Of a stretch of DNA of 64,000 bases, positions 1 through 12,309 are shown piece by piece. The stretch spans positions 61,854,889-61,918,888 of the forward strand of contig CM033322.1 in assembly GCA_019359835.1 (NCBI GenBank), read 5' to 3'. Each line of letters opens with the position of its first letter. The stretch's first letter is position 1. Source of the stretch: Pharus latifolius. Lineage: Eukaryota > Streptophyta > Magnoliopsida > Poales > Poaceae. Under the pieces are notes generated by a model, which was given only the letters and a program-made list of their open reading frames with translations, had not been told where the DNA came from and made no database searches. The position numbers and the translations under genes are program-made.

Positions 1-28
1 CTTTGTCACTTCAAATTTGGGGGTTAGC

Positions 29-916
29 TGATGAGGATAGTTAGCTGTTTTTAGACCCCCATGGTCGCGATAGTGCCACACGGTCGCACATGACTATGGC
101 CGCGGCCCTCCCTATGGTCGCCAAAGGTCAGAAGGAAAACGTAGGGTAATCCGAAGGCATTCTGGATATAACTTAGAAACGGTATTCATTTCACGCAAAA
201 TAAAGACATTCGTTATCTTTAAACTTGTGTTTTATGCTGTATCCGAAGGGGGCATGGTCGCGAAGATAGTCCCTGCGACCATCCTCTCTCGCGGATACAA
301 GAACCAACCTTAGCACCGTGGTCGCAGTATTGCACGATCATTCCTTAAACATTACCCTATCATGATCCTTATGGTTATTCCCAAGATAATCATAAGTCCC
401 TGACAACGTCACCATCGAAGGTGGTCAAGACGGTAAGGTGGTTCCACGACCATTGAGTCAAGCCTGCCAAACAGCCATGTACCCATGATCTACAGCAACT
501 ACCATACCCACGACCTCACAGCCACTACTTCAGGGCTGTTAGGAGAGATCGTGGGGCATGCTTCCAGGAGAACAACTGACAACCTCTTTGGCAAGTATAA
601 GAAGGCCTTCAAGGGAAGGATCAAGAGATGGACGGATCAACCGCAGAGAGAAGACTAGGCTTAGAAAAGATAGGATTAGCTAGCTACATATTGTAAACTA
701 TCTCTCTGTAAACTCCATTTTTCCACATAGTCAATCACACAGGACGTAGGGCTATTACCCAGCTTAAAGGGAGAATCTAGATAAACCTTGCTCCCCATGT
801 CTTTAGATTCATTAATACCTTGAACGTCTTAAGAATCTGTCTGATTGGCCTCATACCTTCTAACTCCCTCTCTTGCATAAGATCGGGAGAGGAACCCAAA
901 GTTCTAATCGTCGACA
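29..916 (+). mobile_element. LTR copy A, ~890-bp LTR family
   Basis: Starts TGATGAGGATAG and ends GTCGACA, which are TG...CA ends. It is a close relative of the LTRs at 22215-24331 (after removing an insertion) and 38467-39356, with shared blocks such as the 'ggtcgcacatgactatggccg' region. The G-rich stretch immediately to its left (about 10-28) reads like a polypurine tract, so this is probably the 3' LTR of an element lying off the left edge. The leader and primer site seen after copies B and C are absent here, which also fits a 3' LTR. Lengths are 888 bp here, about 894 bp (B) and 890 bp (C). The lineage is unassigned; the primer-site type of B and C suggests Ty3. Confidence 0.8.
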
Positions 917-951
917 ACGACCATACTCAATCGCGGTCGTTTTGCTCGGCA

Positions 952-3293
952 TGATCGCGGGCACGACTCGTGCTTAGCCTAGGGCATGACCCATGCCACA
1001 GGTCGTGCCTAGCTCGGTTTCTAGATGGTTTTTGGTCGTTTTGGCTCCAATTTATCTGTTTCGCGCACCGTCTGAAGGCAAATTCCGTCACCTGTACATC
1101 AAGAGTTATATTTGGACATGTAGACCTATTGTATTATAAATAGAGAAACTTTTGGCTCAATTAAACATGCTTTAGATGCCTTTTTAGTTTAGTTTAGTTT
1201 AGTTTTATGTTAGAAGAGCCCACTTCTCTATTTTTATTCTAGTTTCCTCGTTTCTAAGCTGGCAAGGACGACAAACCTAAATTTTTGATGCAATCTAAGT
1301 AAGTTTTTATTTATTTCTTATTATTTTTGTATTTTATGATTTTTTCGAGTAATTCACTTCTAGGGTTAGGGATGACCTAATTCGAAAGGCGTAATTCCTC
1401 CTTGGTCTCGATCTTCAGTTTTGCAGTTAGTTTCTTACGTTTTCTTCCTCTAAATCCTAAATTCCCGTTCTGGCAACAGACGTAACAGTTGAGCCTTAGC
1501 AAAAATTTAGAGTTCTTGAGTCCTTTGCGCCTTGACACGGGAACCTGAATAGGAGAGAGACTCTCACAAAACTTAACTGTGGAAACGATCCTCTGACAGT
1601 TATACTAGCGACTGTAGTGGCAACTTAATCTGTCTTGGAAAACAATTGAAACTAACTTGCAATTCTTAGACATTAGATAGAATTACACCTGATGGTTATG
1701 GAATTCTCAAAACCCTAGGTTTACTTCCTTGAAAGACCAGGATAGCAAACCGAGAGGGGGGTGAATCGGTTTTGCAAAATAAATTCCCAAGAAGAAAGCA
1801 AAAGAATCAAGAGAAAGTATGAAGATGCTAGGGGTGCTCGGATATCTCAAATATAGCTATCCCCAATCGTAGCACCACCTCTTTGATATCCAAAAATCTC
1901 CATAAAAAAGGAAAAATAAAAAGAAATAATCAACAACTAACTGCAAGTATTTAAACAATCAAATGCAAGTATTTAAACAACCAATTGAGAGTATTTAAAG
2001 AACCAATTGCGAGTATTTAAATTGTGAATATTTAAAAAATCAATTGGGAATATTTAAACAAGCATATACGAAAATTTAAACAATCAAGAGAGAGAAAAGA
2101 TTTAACTTCTTATAAAATATTCAAAAACCAAAAAAATAGTCAAGAATACAAAAGTTTCAAAGGATAAGAACGATAGCCAAAAAATCCCTCTTGAAGTGAT
2201 GAGTTATCTCCTTAACACTCCCCTTCTTATATAGACCTAATCTCCACCTACAGTAGTCACCACAATCAATGTGAGATTAAACTAACAGCTGGTGGAGGTT
2301 GGGCCCAAAGCCCAATTCAACACAACTCTAAACAATCATTTTTACAATTTTCTGAATTCAGTATTTTCTGAACACTAGATACTAAAACAATCATAACTTC
2401 ATCATCCGAACTCCGATTTTGACATTCTTGGTTCCGTTGGAAAGCTAAATTCGATCTCTACAACTTTTTTGTTAGTGCTTTTCTGAGGTTAAGTTTTGAT
2501 CAGTGCAGAATCATCTCTCCAATAGAGCCTTTTTGCATAATCTTCCATACGGAGTCCATAGACCATCTCAATGACTTTCTCGGGCATTCTGAGCACCACC
2601 TATGCTCGCTATGATGTCTCCATGTGTCCACCTTAATAACAAATGGCTCACCTCTAACCGGGAAGTCTCTCTAATTCCGAACCCCGACCAACAATCTCCA
2701 CACTTCCACTGGTTCGAACCACTTCTTACATCTTGGTGCAGCACGACTCTAGGTACTTGGTGTAGCAACGTCCAGCATCTCTGCAAATCTCTAGTGCCTC
2801 CGACATATCCCGAACCCATCGAGTCTCCGGCTCATCCATGAGCACCACTCCGATGGTCTAACCTTGTAGCGAGCACACCATAACTTTGGAATACCTAAAA
2901 CTTGTATCACAACCAAAAAAACTCATCACATAGCACTGTTCACATATAATGACAACATAAACAAACATAGAAAGATGTATCCAATTCAAAGTATTGTCAA
3001 ATCACAAATCACACAAGTTTAGGCAATCACATGGGTTTACATTCCTGTTTCTAAAACACCAATTTTTATACTTACTCTTTACTGTTTTAAACCCTACATT
3101 GATAGTTTTTGTAGTAGATTTAGTAGTAGAAAAACAACATCTCTCAAATTGTTCAGACTTAATCGGTAATCTGTTAACCTAAAAAACGAACACACTTGTT
3201 CCTCGTGGAATTTGACCCTCAAGTGCTCAAGATCCAACTGTTCGCTTGCGGTTATTACATACATCATGCCTCGCCCCTCTCGGGGCGCGATCA
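952..3293 (+). mobile_element. Family-S LTR, split by a Copia-like solo LTR
   Basis: 1120-1729 and 3047-3293 match the reverse complement of the solo LTR at 22472-23695. Shared blocks include the TATA-like region near 1135, the 'ggcaaggacgacaa' block near 1262, and the 'ttcctcgtggaatttgaccctcaa' block near 3200. The right end is 3293 (GCGATCA). The left end is uncertain: TGATCGCG at 952 is the inverse of the right end CGCGATCA, but no TSD was found and the first ~170 bp have diverged from the other copy. The two parts are separated exactly by the insertion at 1730-3041. It lies in the opposite orientation to the copy at 22.5 kb. Confidence 0.65.
1730..3041 (+). mobile_element. Copia-like solo LTR (1312 bp), TSD TTCCT
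   Basis: Begins TGAAAGACC and ends GGGTTTACA, and is flanked on both sides by TTCCT (1725-1729 and 3042-3046). Removing it and one TSD rejoins the family-S LTR. The early 'gagaggggggtgaatcgg' block at about 1753-1770 is, from memory, characteristic of the start of many plant Copia LTRs. A TATA-like TATATAGA lies near 2228. No coding region and no second LTR are present, so it is a solo LTR left by LTR-LTR recombination. The Copia assignment rests only on that start block. Confidence 0.8.
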
Positions 3294-4436
3294 ATAGTAG
3301 ATTTCAAATAAAATAAAGATTTTCCTATTTAAAAAGAGATTAAAATATGACTTATATAATTTCATTGATGATCAATTAGGCATGACACTCAAATTCTTAT
3401 CCTCAACTTGCTAAGTACAATCATGCTCACCCTTACTAGTAATTTTTTGTTAATAGAAATTGAATATCTGGATTATCTAGGGCAAGTGGAGGCAAAGTTT
3501 TTCTATGATGAGACCGAGCACATCTACCCAATAATGGCAAACAAAGACTACTATTATGGCGTCGCCAACTAGAGCTATGACGACCCCAAGGAATAAAATA
3601 ACTCAACATAAAGTTCAAGATAATTTAGGAAAACCTTCTACTTTCTTACTCTGAATAATTATTTACCAACTTGAATGTATGTGTGATAAAGTAATGTAAA
3701 ATTTTTGTGATGTAATATTATGTGCATAAGTGTGTGTTGTAACCTACCACATCTCTGTTGTACTACTTTAAGGTGGTCGTTTCACGGGGAGGCACAACTT
3801 TTCTGAGAAACATGCTACTAGCTGCACTGTCCCTGCTCTCGGAGTGTAACACATATGTGATTCAATTTTATTGATTTTTGTATAGTACAAACCAAAGGAT
3901 AACAAGAGTAATTTTTCTAATACATACTTTTTACCTAAAGACATATTTGTAATATTATGATACTCCATTTCTTTTTCACATGTCGTCTCAATATGATAAC
4001 ATTTTGGCGGATATCTCTAAAACTAAATCAATTTCTTTGAGACAATGCCTCATTTATATGTAGTTTTGTCCTACTAAATAATAATATAGTAACTCTTCTA
4101 GAATCCACTTATCAATTTTAACACTCCCAGATATAATATTGACATTTGCCTCTTGTGTCATTATGAAAGAAAAATATTTTTATTCTTCAGTATGTATGTG
4201 TTATTGTACTATATATAAGACATATATCTTCACCACTCATCGCTAGTTGAGCCAGAGAGTTATCCATTCACTTCAAAAGAAAACATTTTATCATAAAAAT
4301 TTATTATACATCCAAATATCACAACCATAAAGACTTATTATAAATTTTATAGAAATAGAAAAGCAAACTCATTACAAGATAAAAAAAAGAAACATGTAAA
4401 CATTTATCATAGGATAAAGAAAGCTAAATATTTATT
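3294..4436. other. AT-rich intergenic DNA, nothing recognised
   Basis: Low-complexity AT-rich sequence between the family-S LTR and a decayed gag. I see no gene, convincing inverted repeat or TSD-flanked element. A short minus-strand open frame at 3436-3618 has no recognisable motif. Confidence 0.5.
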
Positions 4437-5429
4437 CTTGGACAAAGAATCAGCAACATCTAAATGGGTCACACCAATATAGCCATCAGCTTCAGGCTGA
4501 GTTATTTGAAGATCATCATCACCATTTGCACTATTCCCAGCATAATTCGTCTCTATTTTTTTCTATTTGTTTTGCTTGATAGAGTTCCACAAGATGTTTG
4601 GGTATACGGCAAATACACAACCAATGATTTTTGCCTCTACAACGATAGCAAATATTTTTTATAACAACATTATAATTCTCACATTTTTCTTTCTCTCTTT
4701 TCCTGCCTCTTCAGGAGGTTAGTTGTGTTCTTAAAATGAACAGCATAATAACCATGACCACATTCATATCCATATCCACATCCACGACCACGATCGCGAC
4801 TTCTATTTTGATTATTGTGGTTATATGTTGTCACATTCACTTCAAGAAATAAAACAGAACCAATTAGACGTATTTTATGGTTTTTCAACAAATACTCATT
4901 TTTTGTTTAGCCATTAGTAAGCAGGAAATTAATTCTTAATATTTCTTAAAACGATTTTCACGATATTGCTACTGCAGGAGCACATTCAATGCATGGAAAT
5001 AGAGTTATTTTCTCTAACATTTTCTCATCAGTAATTTTTTCTCCACATAACAACAATTATGAATTGATTTTAAACATAACTGAATTATACTCAGATACAG
5101 TTTTAAAATCTTACAACTCAGATGCATCCAGTCATAACGAGTTTTAGGGAGAATCACAATTTTTTGGTAATCATACCTTTTCTTAAGGTTATTCTAAAGA
5201 ATAAGCGGATCCTTCACGATAAGATATTCGATCTTTAATCCTTCATGTATGTGATGGCAAATAAAGATCATTGCTTTAGCCTTATTTTGATTAGATGCTT
5301 CATTTCCTTCTTTGATTGTATCGCCAAAGCCTTTGACATCCAAATGAATTTCAACATTTAACACTCATGACAAATAGTTTTGCCAGTAATGTCCAAAGCC
5401 AAAAACTCAAACTTTGCAAGATTCAACAT
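4437..5429 (-). pseudogene. Copia-type (UBN2-like) gag remnant
   Basis: Read on the minus strand from an ATG at 5429, the first residues (MLNLAKFEFLALDITGK) match the common start of plant Copia/UBN2-type gag proteins. Further on come 'DFKSVSEYN' (about 5100), an Asn/Arg/Gly-rich linker (about 4750-4820), a CCHC zinc knuckle with C-X2-C-X4-H-X4-C spacing (4609-4650), 'RIPKHLVELYQAKQIEK' after it, and a 'DVADSL' end near 4437. All are in the order of the family but broken by stops and frameshifts, so it is dead. No LTRs could be placed around it. It may be a gag-only relic rather than part of a full element. Confidence 0.7.
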
Positions 5430-7796
5430 GGGAAACTATAATATATAACAAATATAAAATTATATATTAACATAAAAATTTCTTCCAAAATGAAACTGAT
5501 AATTCTCATCATAAAAAAGATACTGCGATCAATAGAAATTCTTACCAACAAAACAATAGTAGTTGACGATAATTGTTAGACACTCGTGTTGATAACGCAT
5601 TATGAAAAATTATATTCTCTAACTATAAAGTATATGTATAGAGCATTGAGAAAAAGATGAAGAGAATAAGAGAATACTTCTCATATATTGTTGTCATGTA
5701 TCATTATAGTGTATACAAAGATCTCTATTGATAGACTAAAATGGGCATATGAAGAAACTAAAAAGATCCATAGTCATTAGAGTTACAAGGATTTGATAAT
5801 TGAAAGTTATCTAATTCGTGGCATTCATGTATAAGACTTTGCCATTTTCATTACATAGTAGTGGATTATGCTCCTGATAATGAAAGAAGTTACTATATCC
5901 ATATCATAACTCTTACAAGATTGATCGAAGATTAATCATGATAGGCAAAATCTTCCACAAAGCACAAGAAAATGAAGTGCATGATTTTTGTTACTAACAA
6001 ATATACACCTTTGTAAAGCAGCATTGAGAAGTTTAGGCATAGAATCATGATAACGATATTACTAGACATTGAAAAGCAGCCATATCAGAAAATCCCATTT
6101 TTATTCTTTCTCGAGGAACTATAGACAGAAGAAACGTGTAGTACATTCTCTGTTTACATACATGGTACCTGTACTCACGAAAAGAAAAAACTTATGGAGG
6201 ATTATAGTGTTTAATAAATTATATTTAGAATTAGTCGGAAAATATATTAAGTAAACAACTTATTTTGCACTATCCTTGTTACAGAATTACGCTTTTGAGA
6301 TCTTTATTTTCTTTTAGTTGTCAATTTTTTAGCAATGTTTCTACACCTCTAGCACTTAAGCATTACAGTGAAATAACCAAGCAAGATGGAGCATTCTGAT
6401 ACACACACCAAAAAAGAGAAAGGAGGGTCCACTATTGCATATACCCTTGCCTTTGAATTCTCTATTTTCTTCTGTCTAATTTCTGCAGTTAGGGACCATT
6501 TATTTAGTTGACTAAAAAGTTCAATGGAAGGTTAGGCAAGAAGAAGGCCCATATGACCTTCACCACCAAGAAAATTTTTCCCAAATCCTTGGCCCTCTTC
6601 AGGCAGTAGGCAGCTTGGAGCAAAGCCAGCAGCCAGCCACAAGTGCTGTCCTGTTATCACGATCACATATTTAGACATCTAATCGCCACCATAAATGCTG
6701 ATCTGTCTGATCCACCTGAGGCGATCATATTAAGTTGAGGGTTCAAGAGTAGTAGTAGATGAAAAAGTTTCTCAGTTAATTTGACAAAACTAAGGTAAAG
6801 TGATATCTACCTAGTAGCTCCTAGTAGCTCCTAAGATCAAAAGAATTTAACACACAAGGTCTCAGAGTTCATTTGAATATAAGCTAGCTAACCTTGTTTG
6901 CTCGGTGCATGTTAACAGTAATAAACATATCAAAGTTAAGATTCTACTTTAAACGAAATTGGTCTGTGAAGTGCGATTTAGTAGGCATTGAAGCAGATGA
7001 ACTCATGAACTACACAGTTCAATCCATTTCTCTTCTTATATGACAACATTGAAGCAATATTTATGAAAGAGTAAAGGAACCTAAATTTTTTAACAATGTT
7101 GCCTTCATCATGCCAATTGAAATTTGAAATGCTAAGGAATTGCTAAATTCATCATGCCAACTAACAATTAGAAAGAAGGTAGAATCATTTTCGAAACATA
7201 AGCTTAGAATCATTTTCGAAACATAAGCTTTTTATGTAGTAGCATAGATTTCCACTTATCCCCATGCAAATACAACTTTATGTGATTGACAAATGACTCC
7301 AAGAGGAAAAACAAATTCAATATTCAAAAAATTTTACTACATGCTGGTTCATACAAAGTGCCCCAAAAGTAGAAGTCGGACTTGAATTGCTACCAAACCA
7401 TACATCTGCATGCAAAAACAGGATGCTTATAAACAATTATTTTCAAGTGAAGATTCAAACCACTGATCCTGAACTTGTGACCTGTATAATAATAGTAGTT
7501 TGCATTGCTGACCTGATGGAAAAGTATGATTAAACATTGTGGTTTGAATCATCACTTCAAATAGTTATCATCCCAAATCACAACCATCTAGTAGTATCCA
7601 AATAATGAATTTTGCCATCAATGGATCCATGGATGTAGCAATTCTCATCACATGGATTAAATTAGACAGAAGTTCTGCAAAGCAGGGAAAACAAGTGATG
7701 AGCTAATAAGCAAAACAGAGTAGAAGAGAAAGCAACTAAACAGGAGTATAAGACATGATAATATCTCTACCCTACTGGTTATTCCACTGCCCTAAT
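5430..7796. other. AT-rich intergenic DNA with a 25-bp tandem duplication
   Basis: No gene is supported in this stretch. It contains one perfect 25-bp tandem duplication (units 7180-7204 and 7205-7229, sharing 'tagaatcattttcgaaac'), and short direct repeats of 'ctagtagctc' near 6810-6835. Short open frames such as 6069-6254 look fortuitous. Confidence 0.5.
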
Positions 7797-7799
7797 TTA

Positions 7800-8064
7800 G
7801 GTGGCATTTGGTTTGGACTCTGGAACCATAATCATAATAATGAGTTTTAGAATCCATTAGAGTTGAGCAGATACAAACTATGTTTGGTTAAGGTGGTAAA
7901 TGAAATGAGATGAAATGATTTTAGAATACATGCACCTGGATGTATTAAAGTATATTTTAAATACGGATATTGTGATTACGAAGTACTTCAACCAAACACC
8001 AGGCAACATATTCCCGTTACACATAATCAAAATATTGAACAAAATTCATGAACCAAACACCTCC
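7800..8064. mobile_element. Tourist-like MITE (PIF/Harbinger type)
   Basis: A 265-bp AT-rich element with imperfect terminal inverted repeats: GGTGGCATTTGGTTTGG at the left, and a right end whose reverse complement is GGAGGTGTTTGGTTCAT. It is flanked by TTA on both sides (7797-7799 and 8065-8067), the trinucleotide target of PIF/Harbinger elements. The GTTTGGTT-type ends are typical of grass Tourist MITEs. A short + strand open frame at 7915-8106 crosses it and is not a gene. Confidence 0.65.
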
Positions 8065-8750
8065 TTAGAGTATGGGCCATACAATAAGCACAAGACAAAA
8101 GATTAACCCAGAATTGGTCCCCCATCTGAAATGTATTTGGAAACACCAAGAGAGTAATCAGATGATAGGAAAAGGTGATACTCAGTAACACTTTTCATCA
8201 AGAAGCACAAAACCAATGTATAATTGTATCAAATATCAGATTGCAGCTTTGGTAAGCATCGGGGAGCTGTGCCTGCCACTCCAATAAGACCAATACTCCT
8301 CATCCTCAATAACAAACCTAAACACTAAATCCTAATCCTAATATTACATTTGATTGAATTAATCCCAGTGCCATACCTCCCACAATATATTACAATAGTG
8401 AAACATGATCCCATTTTTCCTCCCCAAGCGGCAAATCCAATCCTGAAATGTATGCAAGTATATAAATCCCCCACTAAGAAACTGAATAGATATAACAAAA
8501 AGATGCCATATTTCTTAAGTAATCTTCTTAAGAGAGAAAAAAACCACAGCTAATTTCTTTTACCCCTATGGACCAACCTACATGCAACTCCAAAAAAAAA
8601 AAAAAAAAAAGAGGATCTGGCGAATGAGTGAAGGTGTGACCAGATCCATGAATCCCATCATGTCCTAATTTACTATTGTTTGAAGCATCTAGAAGCTTCT
8701 GTTGTAGCTGAATCTTCCTTCATCAAACACTAAGCAGCCATCAGTGCGGG
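8065..8750. other. Intergenic DNA between the MITE and the chromovirus
   Basis: AT-rich, with a run of about 18 A at 8593-8610. No gene is recognised. Confidence 0.5.
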
Positions 8751-9090
8751 TGTTGTGTGCTGCAGTAGATCTCAGGTAATAGCTATGGGTAGGTGAAAGC
8801 GATAGCAGCTCGTCCGCTCGACGTGGTCTGCGACCAGCCATGCGCGTGCCAGCGCTCTGCGCGGTCTCGAGAAGACAGAGAGAAGAGAAGATACTTTCTT
8901 TATTTCCTACCCTTTCTAGATTACATCTCCTAATATATATCCTAACAAACCTCCCTATAGATACTAAAAGACACGATATTAAATACCAACTAACAAGGAA
9001 ACAAACTCTTTTGAGGACAACAACTAATTTTGGCAAGTTGAGTCCTTCTTGTGTCGCACATACGGACGGCCTGTAAAGGCATCCGTAACA
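8751..9090 (-). repeat. 3' LTR of the Reina-like element
   Basis: 340 bp with TG...CA ends. It pairs with 13381-13707. The pol reading frame runs into this LTR, which is usual in chromoviruses. Confidence 0.9.
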
Positions 9091-12000
9091 TTTCCCCCCT
9101 CGTCAAGAAGCAGCTTGTCCTCAAGCTGAAACATCGGGAATTGCTGTCGAAAATCGTCAAGTGGCATCCAAGAAGTTTCAGAGGAGCCTTGTCCTGCCCA
9201 TTGGACGAGAAGCTGATGTTGACCTCAGGCTAAGCGTGACCTAAGAACTGCAACAGGGAAAGGAGAAACTCGTCCATTGAAGAGTGGAGGCAGTAGTGGA
9301 GATGCATCTGGAGGATCACCATTATAAACTTTCAGCAAGTTGACATGGAACACATCATGAATACGAGCACCCGCCGATAGAGTAAGGCGATAAGCAACAA
9401 TACCAATGCGTTCCGTCACCCTCTAGGGTCCAAAGTACTTAGGAGAGAGCTTGGTCTGAACTACCTGGGTAATAGATGTGGCCTGTCAGCGCAACAAGTG
9501 GAGCCAAACCCACTGTCCTACTGAAAAAGAGACCTCTCGGTGTTTTCCATCATACAGGGTCTTCATATGTTGTTGTGCTTCGAGGAGTCGGCCGCAAATG
9601 TCGTGAAGAAAAACATCCCTCTGCTGCAACTGCTTGTCTACAGCATGATCAGCAGCTGAGCCGGCTGCATAAGGCACAATGGTTGGCGGAGGGTGGCCAT
9701 AGACGACTTCAAACGGTGTGGCGCAAAGAGCCATATGGAAGGAGGTATTATAGCAATATTCCACCCACAGTAACCATTGGAGCCACTGTTTTGGACTATC
9801 ACAAGCCAAACAACGCAAGTACATTTCAATGGTACGATTGACGATCTCGGACTGGCCATCAGACTGTGGATGGAACGAGGAGGAAAAATTAAAACGAGTA
9901 TCCATCAAGCGAAATAATTCTTGCCAAAAATGGCTTTGGAATACGGTATAACGAGCACTGACAATGGATATCGGCACACCATGGAGGTGAACGATTTCAT
10001 CAAAGAATGCCCGTGCCACTGAGCTAGTCGTGTATGGATGTGCCAAAGGAAAGAAGTGCAGCAAGCTTGGAAAAACGATCAACCACTGTCAAGATGACTG
10101 ATTTGCCATGAATCTTTGAAAAGCCCTCAATAAAATCCATTGCAATATCGGACCATACCGTATCAAGAATCGGCAGGGGCTGCAGCAAGCCGGAGGGATG
10201 CAATTGCTCAACTTTGCTTTGCTTCGTTGACACTCTGGACAACTTTGTTTCGGAGTCAATGTAGGGTCTTCTGAAATCCCTCATGGCCCATTGTATGGGC
10301 TGCTAATAACACTTGCTGCAGTACCTCCGAAGTTGGTGGAACGAAAACTTTCTTATGCCGCAAAAAGAGTCCATCGCAAAAAAATCCAACCTAGTGGTAA
10401 AGAGTCCTCCCGTTGTTGCTGCCGCAGAGTGTCAAAGGCGGCCAACAGGGGAACTTCATCACGGAGGGTATCGTAGATATCAAATTGTGGGCTGGACAAC
10501 ACATTGGCAGCACGTACCTCTTCATCTCGTCGTGAAAGAGCATCAGCTACGGTATTAAGCAGGCCGGGGCGAAATTCCACCAAAAAGTCATAACCAAACA
10601 ATTTGCTCACCCACTGATGTTGAGGCACCGTAGAAAGATGTTGATCCAACAAAAATTTCAAGTTATAGTGATCGGTCCGAACCAAAAACCGACGACCCCA
10701 TAAGTATGGCCGCCAATAGCGAACTGCTTTGACCAAGCCAATCAATTCATGTTCGTAAGTTGCTAATTTGGCATGGTGGGCTGGTATTGCCGACTGAAGA
10801 ACGCCATGGGCCGATCCCCTTGATGTAGCACCGCTCCAATACCCGAACCCGAAGCATCACATTCAACAATAAAAGGCCACAAAAAATTTGGCATTTGAAG
10901 GGAAGGAGCAGCCTATGCAGATTTCAAAGAATTAAAAGCCACCGTTGCAGCAAGAGTCCATTGGAAGGCATCCTTCTTCAAAAGTTGTGTTAGGGGGGTC
11001 GCTATGCGCCCAAAATCTTCTATAAAGCACCGGTAATAGCCAGCAAGGCCTAAGAACCCTCGTAAGGCCCAAATGGAGCGTGGGATAGGCCAAACCTTGA
11101 CTGTTTACACCTTCAATAGATCCATAGACACGCCCGAGCAGAAATAATATGCCCGAGATAAGCGATTGAGGAGTCACCAAAGGAGCATTTGGACTCCTTG
11201 AGGAAAAGTCGATGTCGCTGAAGAAGAACCTCACGAAGATGGCAGAGATGTTCAACCCATGACAAACTATAGATCAAAATACCATTAAAGAAGATGGTCA
11301 CAAACTTTCGGAGAAAGGGCTACAACACATCAATCATGAGAGCTTGAAATGTAGCCGTTGCATTTGTCAGGCCAAACGGCATTACTAGAAACTCAAAGTG
11401 CAAGTGATGTGTTCGGAAGGCCGCCTTAGAATTGTCGGCCTCATGCATGCGAACTTGATATCCTGAACGGAGGTTGAGCTACGAAAAAAACACATGCGCC
11501 AGCGAGCTCGTCAAGAAGTTCCTTTACCATAGGAATGGGAAATTTATTTTTTATTGTCATGCTATTCAAGGCACGATAATCCACACACATACGCCAAGAA
11601 CCATCCTGTTTTTTAACTAAAATAATAGGTGAGCTATAAGGTGACGAACTTAGTCTGATAACACCTTGCTGAAGCATGATGGCTCATTGCCTCTCGATTT
11701 CGTCTTTTTGGATATGGGGATATCAATACGGGCGGACCGCCACAAGAGCAACAGCATCTGGTAGGAGACGAATTTGATGATCCAATTGACAAGGAGGAAG
11801 ACCCCGATGCGGCACAAATTAATCCTTGAATTCGGCTAGCAGCGCCCCCATAAGGTCCGACACGGCCGCAGCAAAATCTGAGCACCAGCTGAGTGGAAGC
11901 CGAAAGCCCCTTCCAAATTACGCAGCGACCCGCACGCTCAATGGACATAGTGACATTTACAAAGTTGGACGTGATGTCTCCAACAGCCGAAGCCATTGGA

Positions 12001-12245
12001 CACCAAGAACCACATCAAGCTCTGCGAAATCAATGCAATAACATTATAAACAAAAGGGTTCGCTGCTGATTGCCACATTGGCAGCAGGACAGAACCCAAC
12101 AGCAGGAACCTTGTCTCCATTTGCTACCCGAATATGAGCACCAGGTCATGGCAGGAGTAAAATACCTACTATCTGTGGTACTGCGATTCTGATAAAATTG
12201 TGAGTGGAACCCAAATCGACCAAGACGATAAAGATTGAGGAGCCA
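9091..12245 (-). pseudogene. Reina-like pol (PR-RT-RH-INT-chromodomain), broken
   Basis: Domains in order on the minus strand: protease, with the active-site region reading 'VDLGSTHNFI' (about 12.2 kb; normally D-S/T-G); reverse transcriptase, with 'SSPIILVKKQDGSWRMCVDYR' at 11677-11441; a damaged palm motif reading 'FFNGILIYS' (11.28 kb) where active enzymes have two aspartates; RNase H with 'RTDHYNLKFLLDQ' at 10745-10500; integrase core at 10284-9486, with first Asp in 'WSDIAMDF', second Asp lost ('SIVSARYTVF'), and Glu kept in 'GQSEIVNR'; and a chromodomain-like end with 'LLVQWAGQ' near 9.2 kb. Several frameshifts and a deletion after 'LLDELAGA' remove part of the RT palm. It cannot be active. 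Confidence 0.85.
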
Positions 12246-12309
12246 ATGCGGATAGAAAGCTTCAAGGTTGCTTCCATGCCAATGCCAGTTTGAGCATGCA
12301 AGGAGATCT

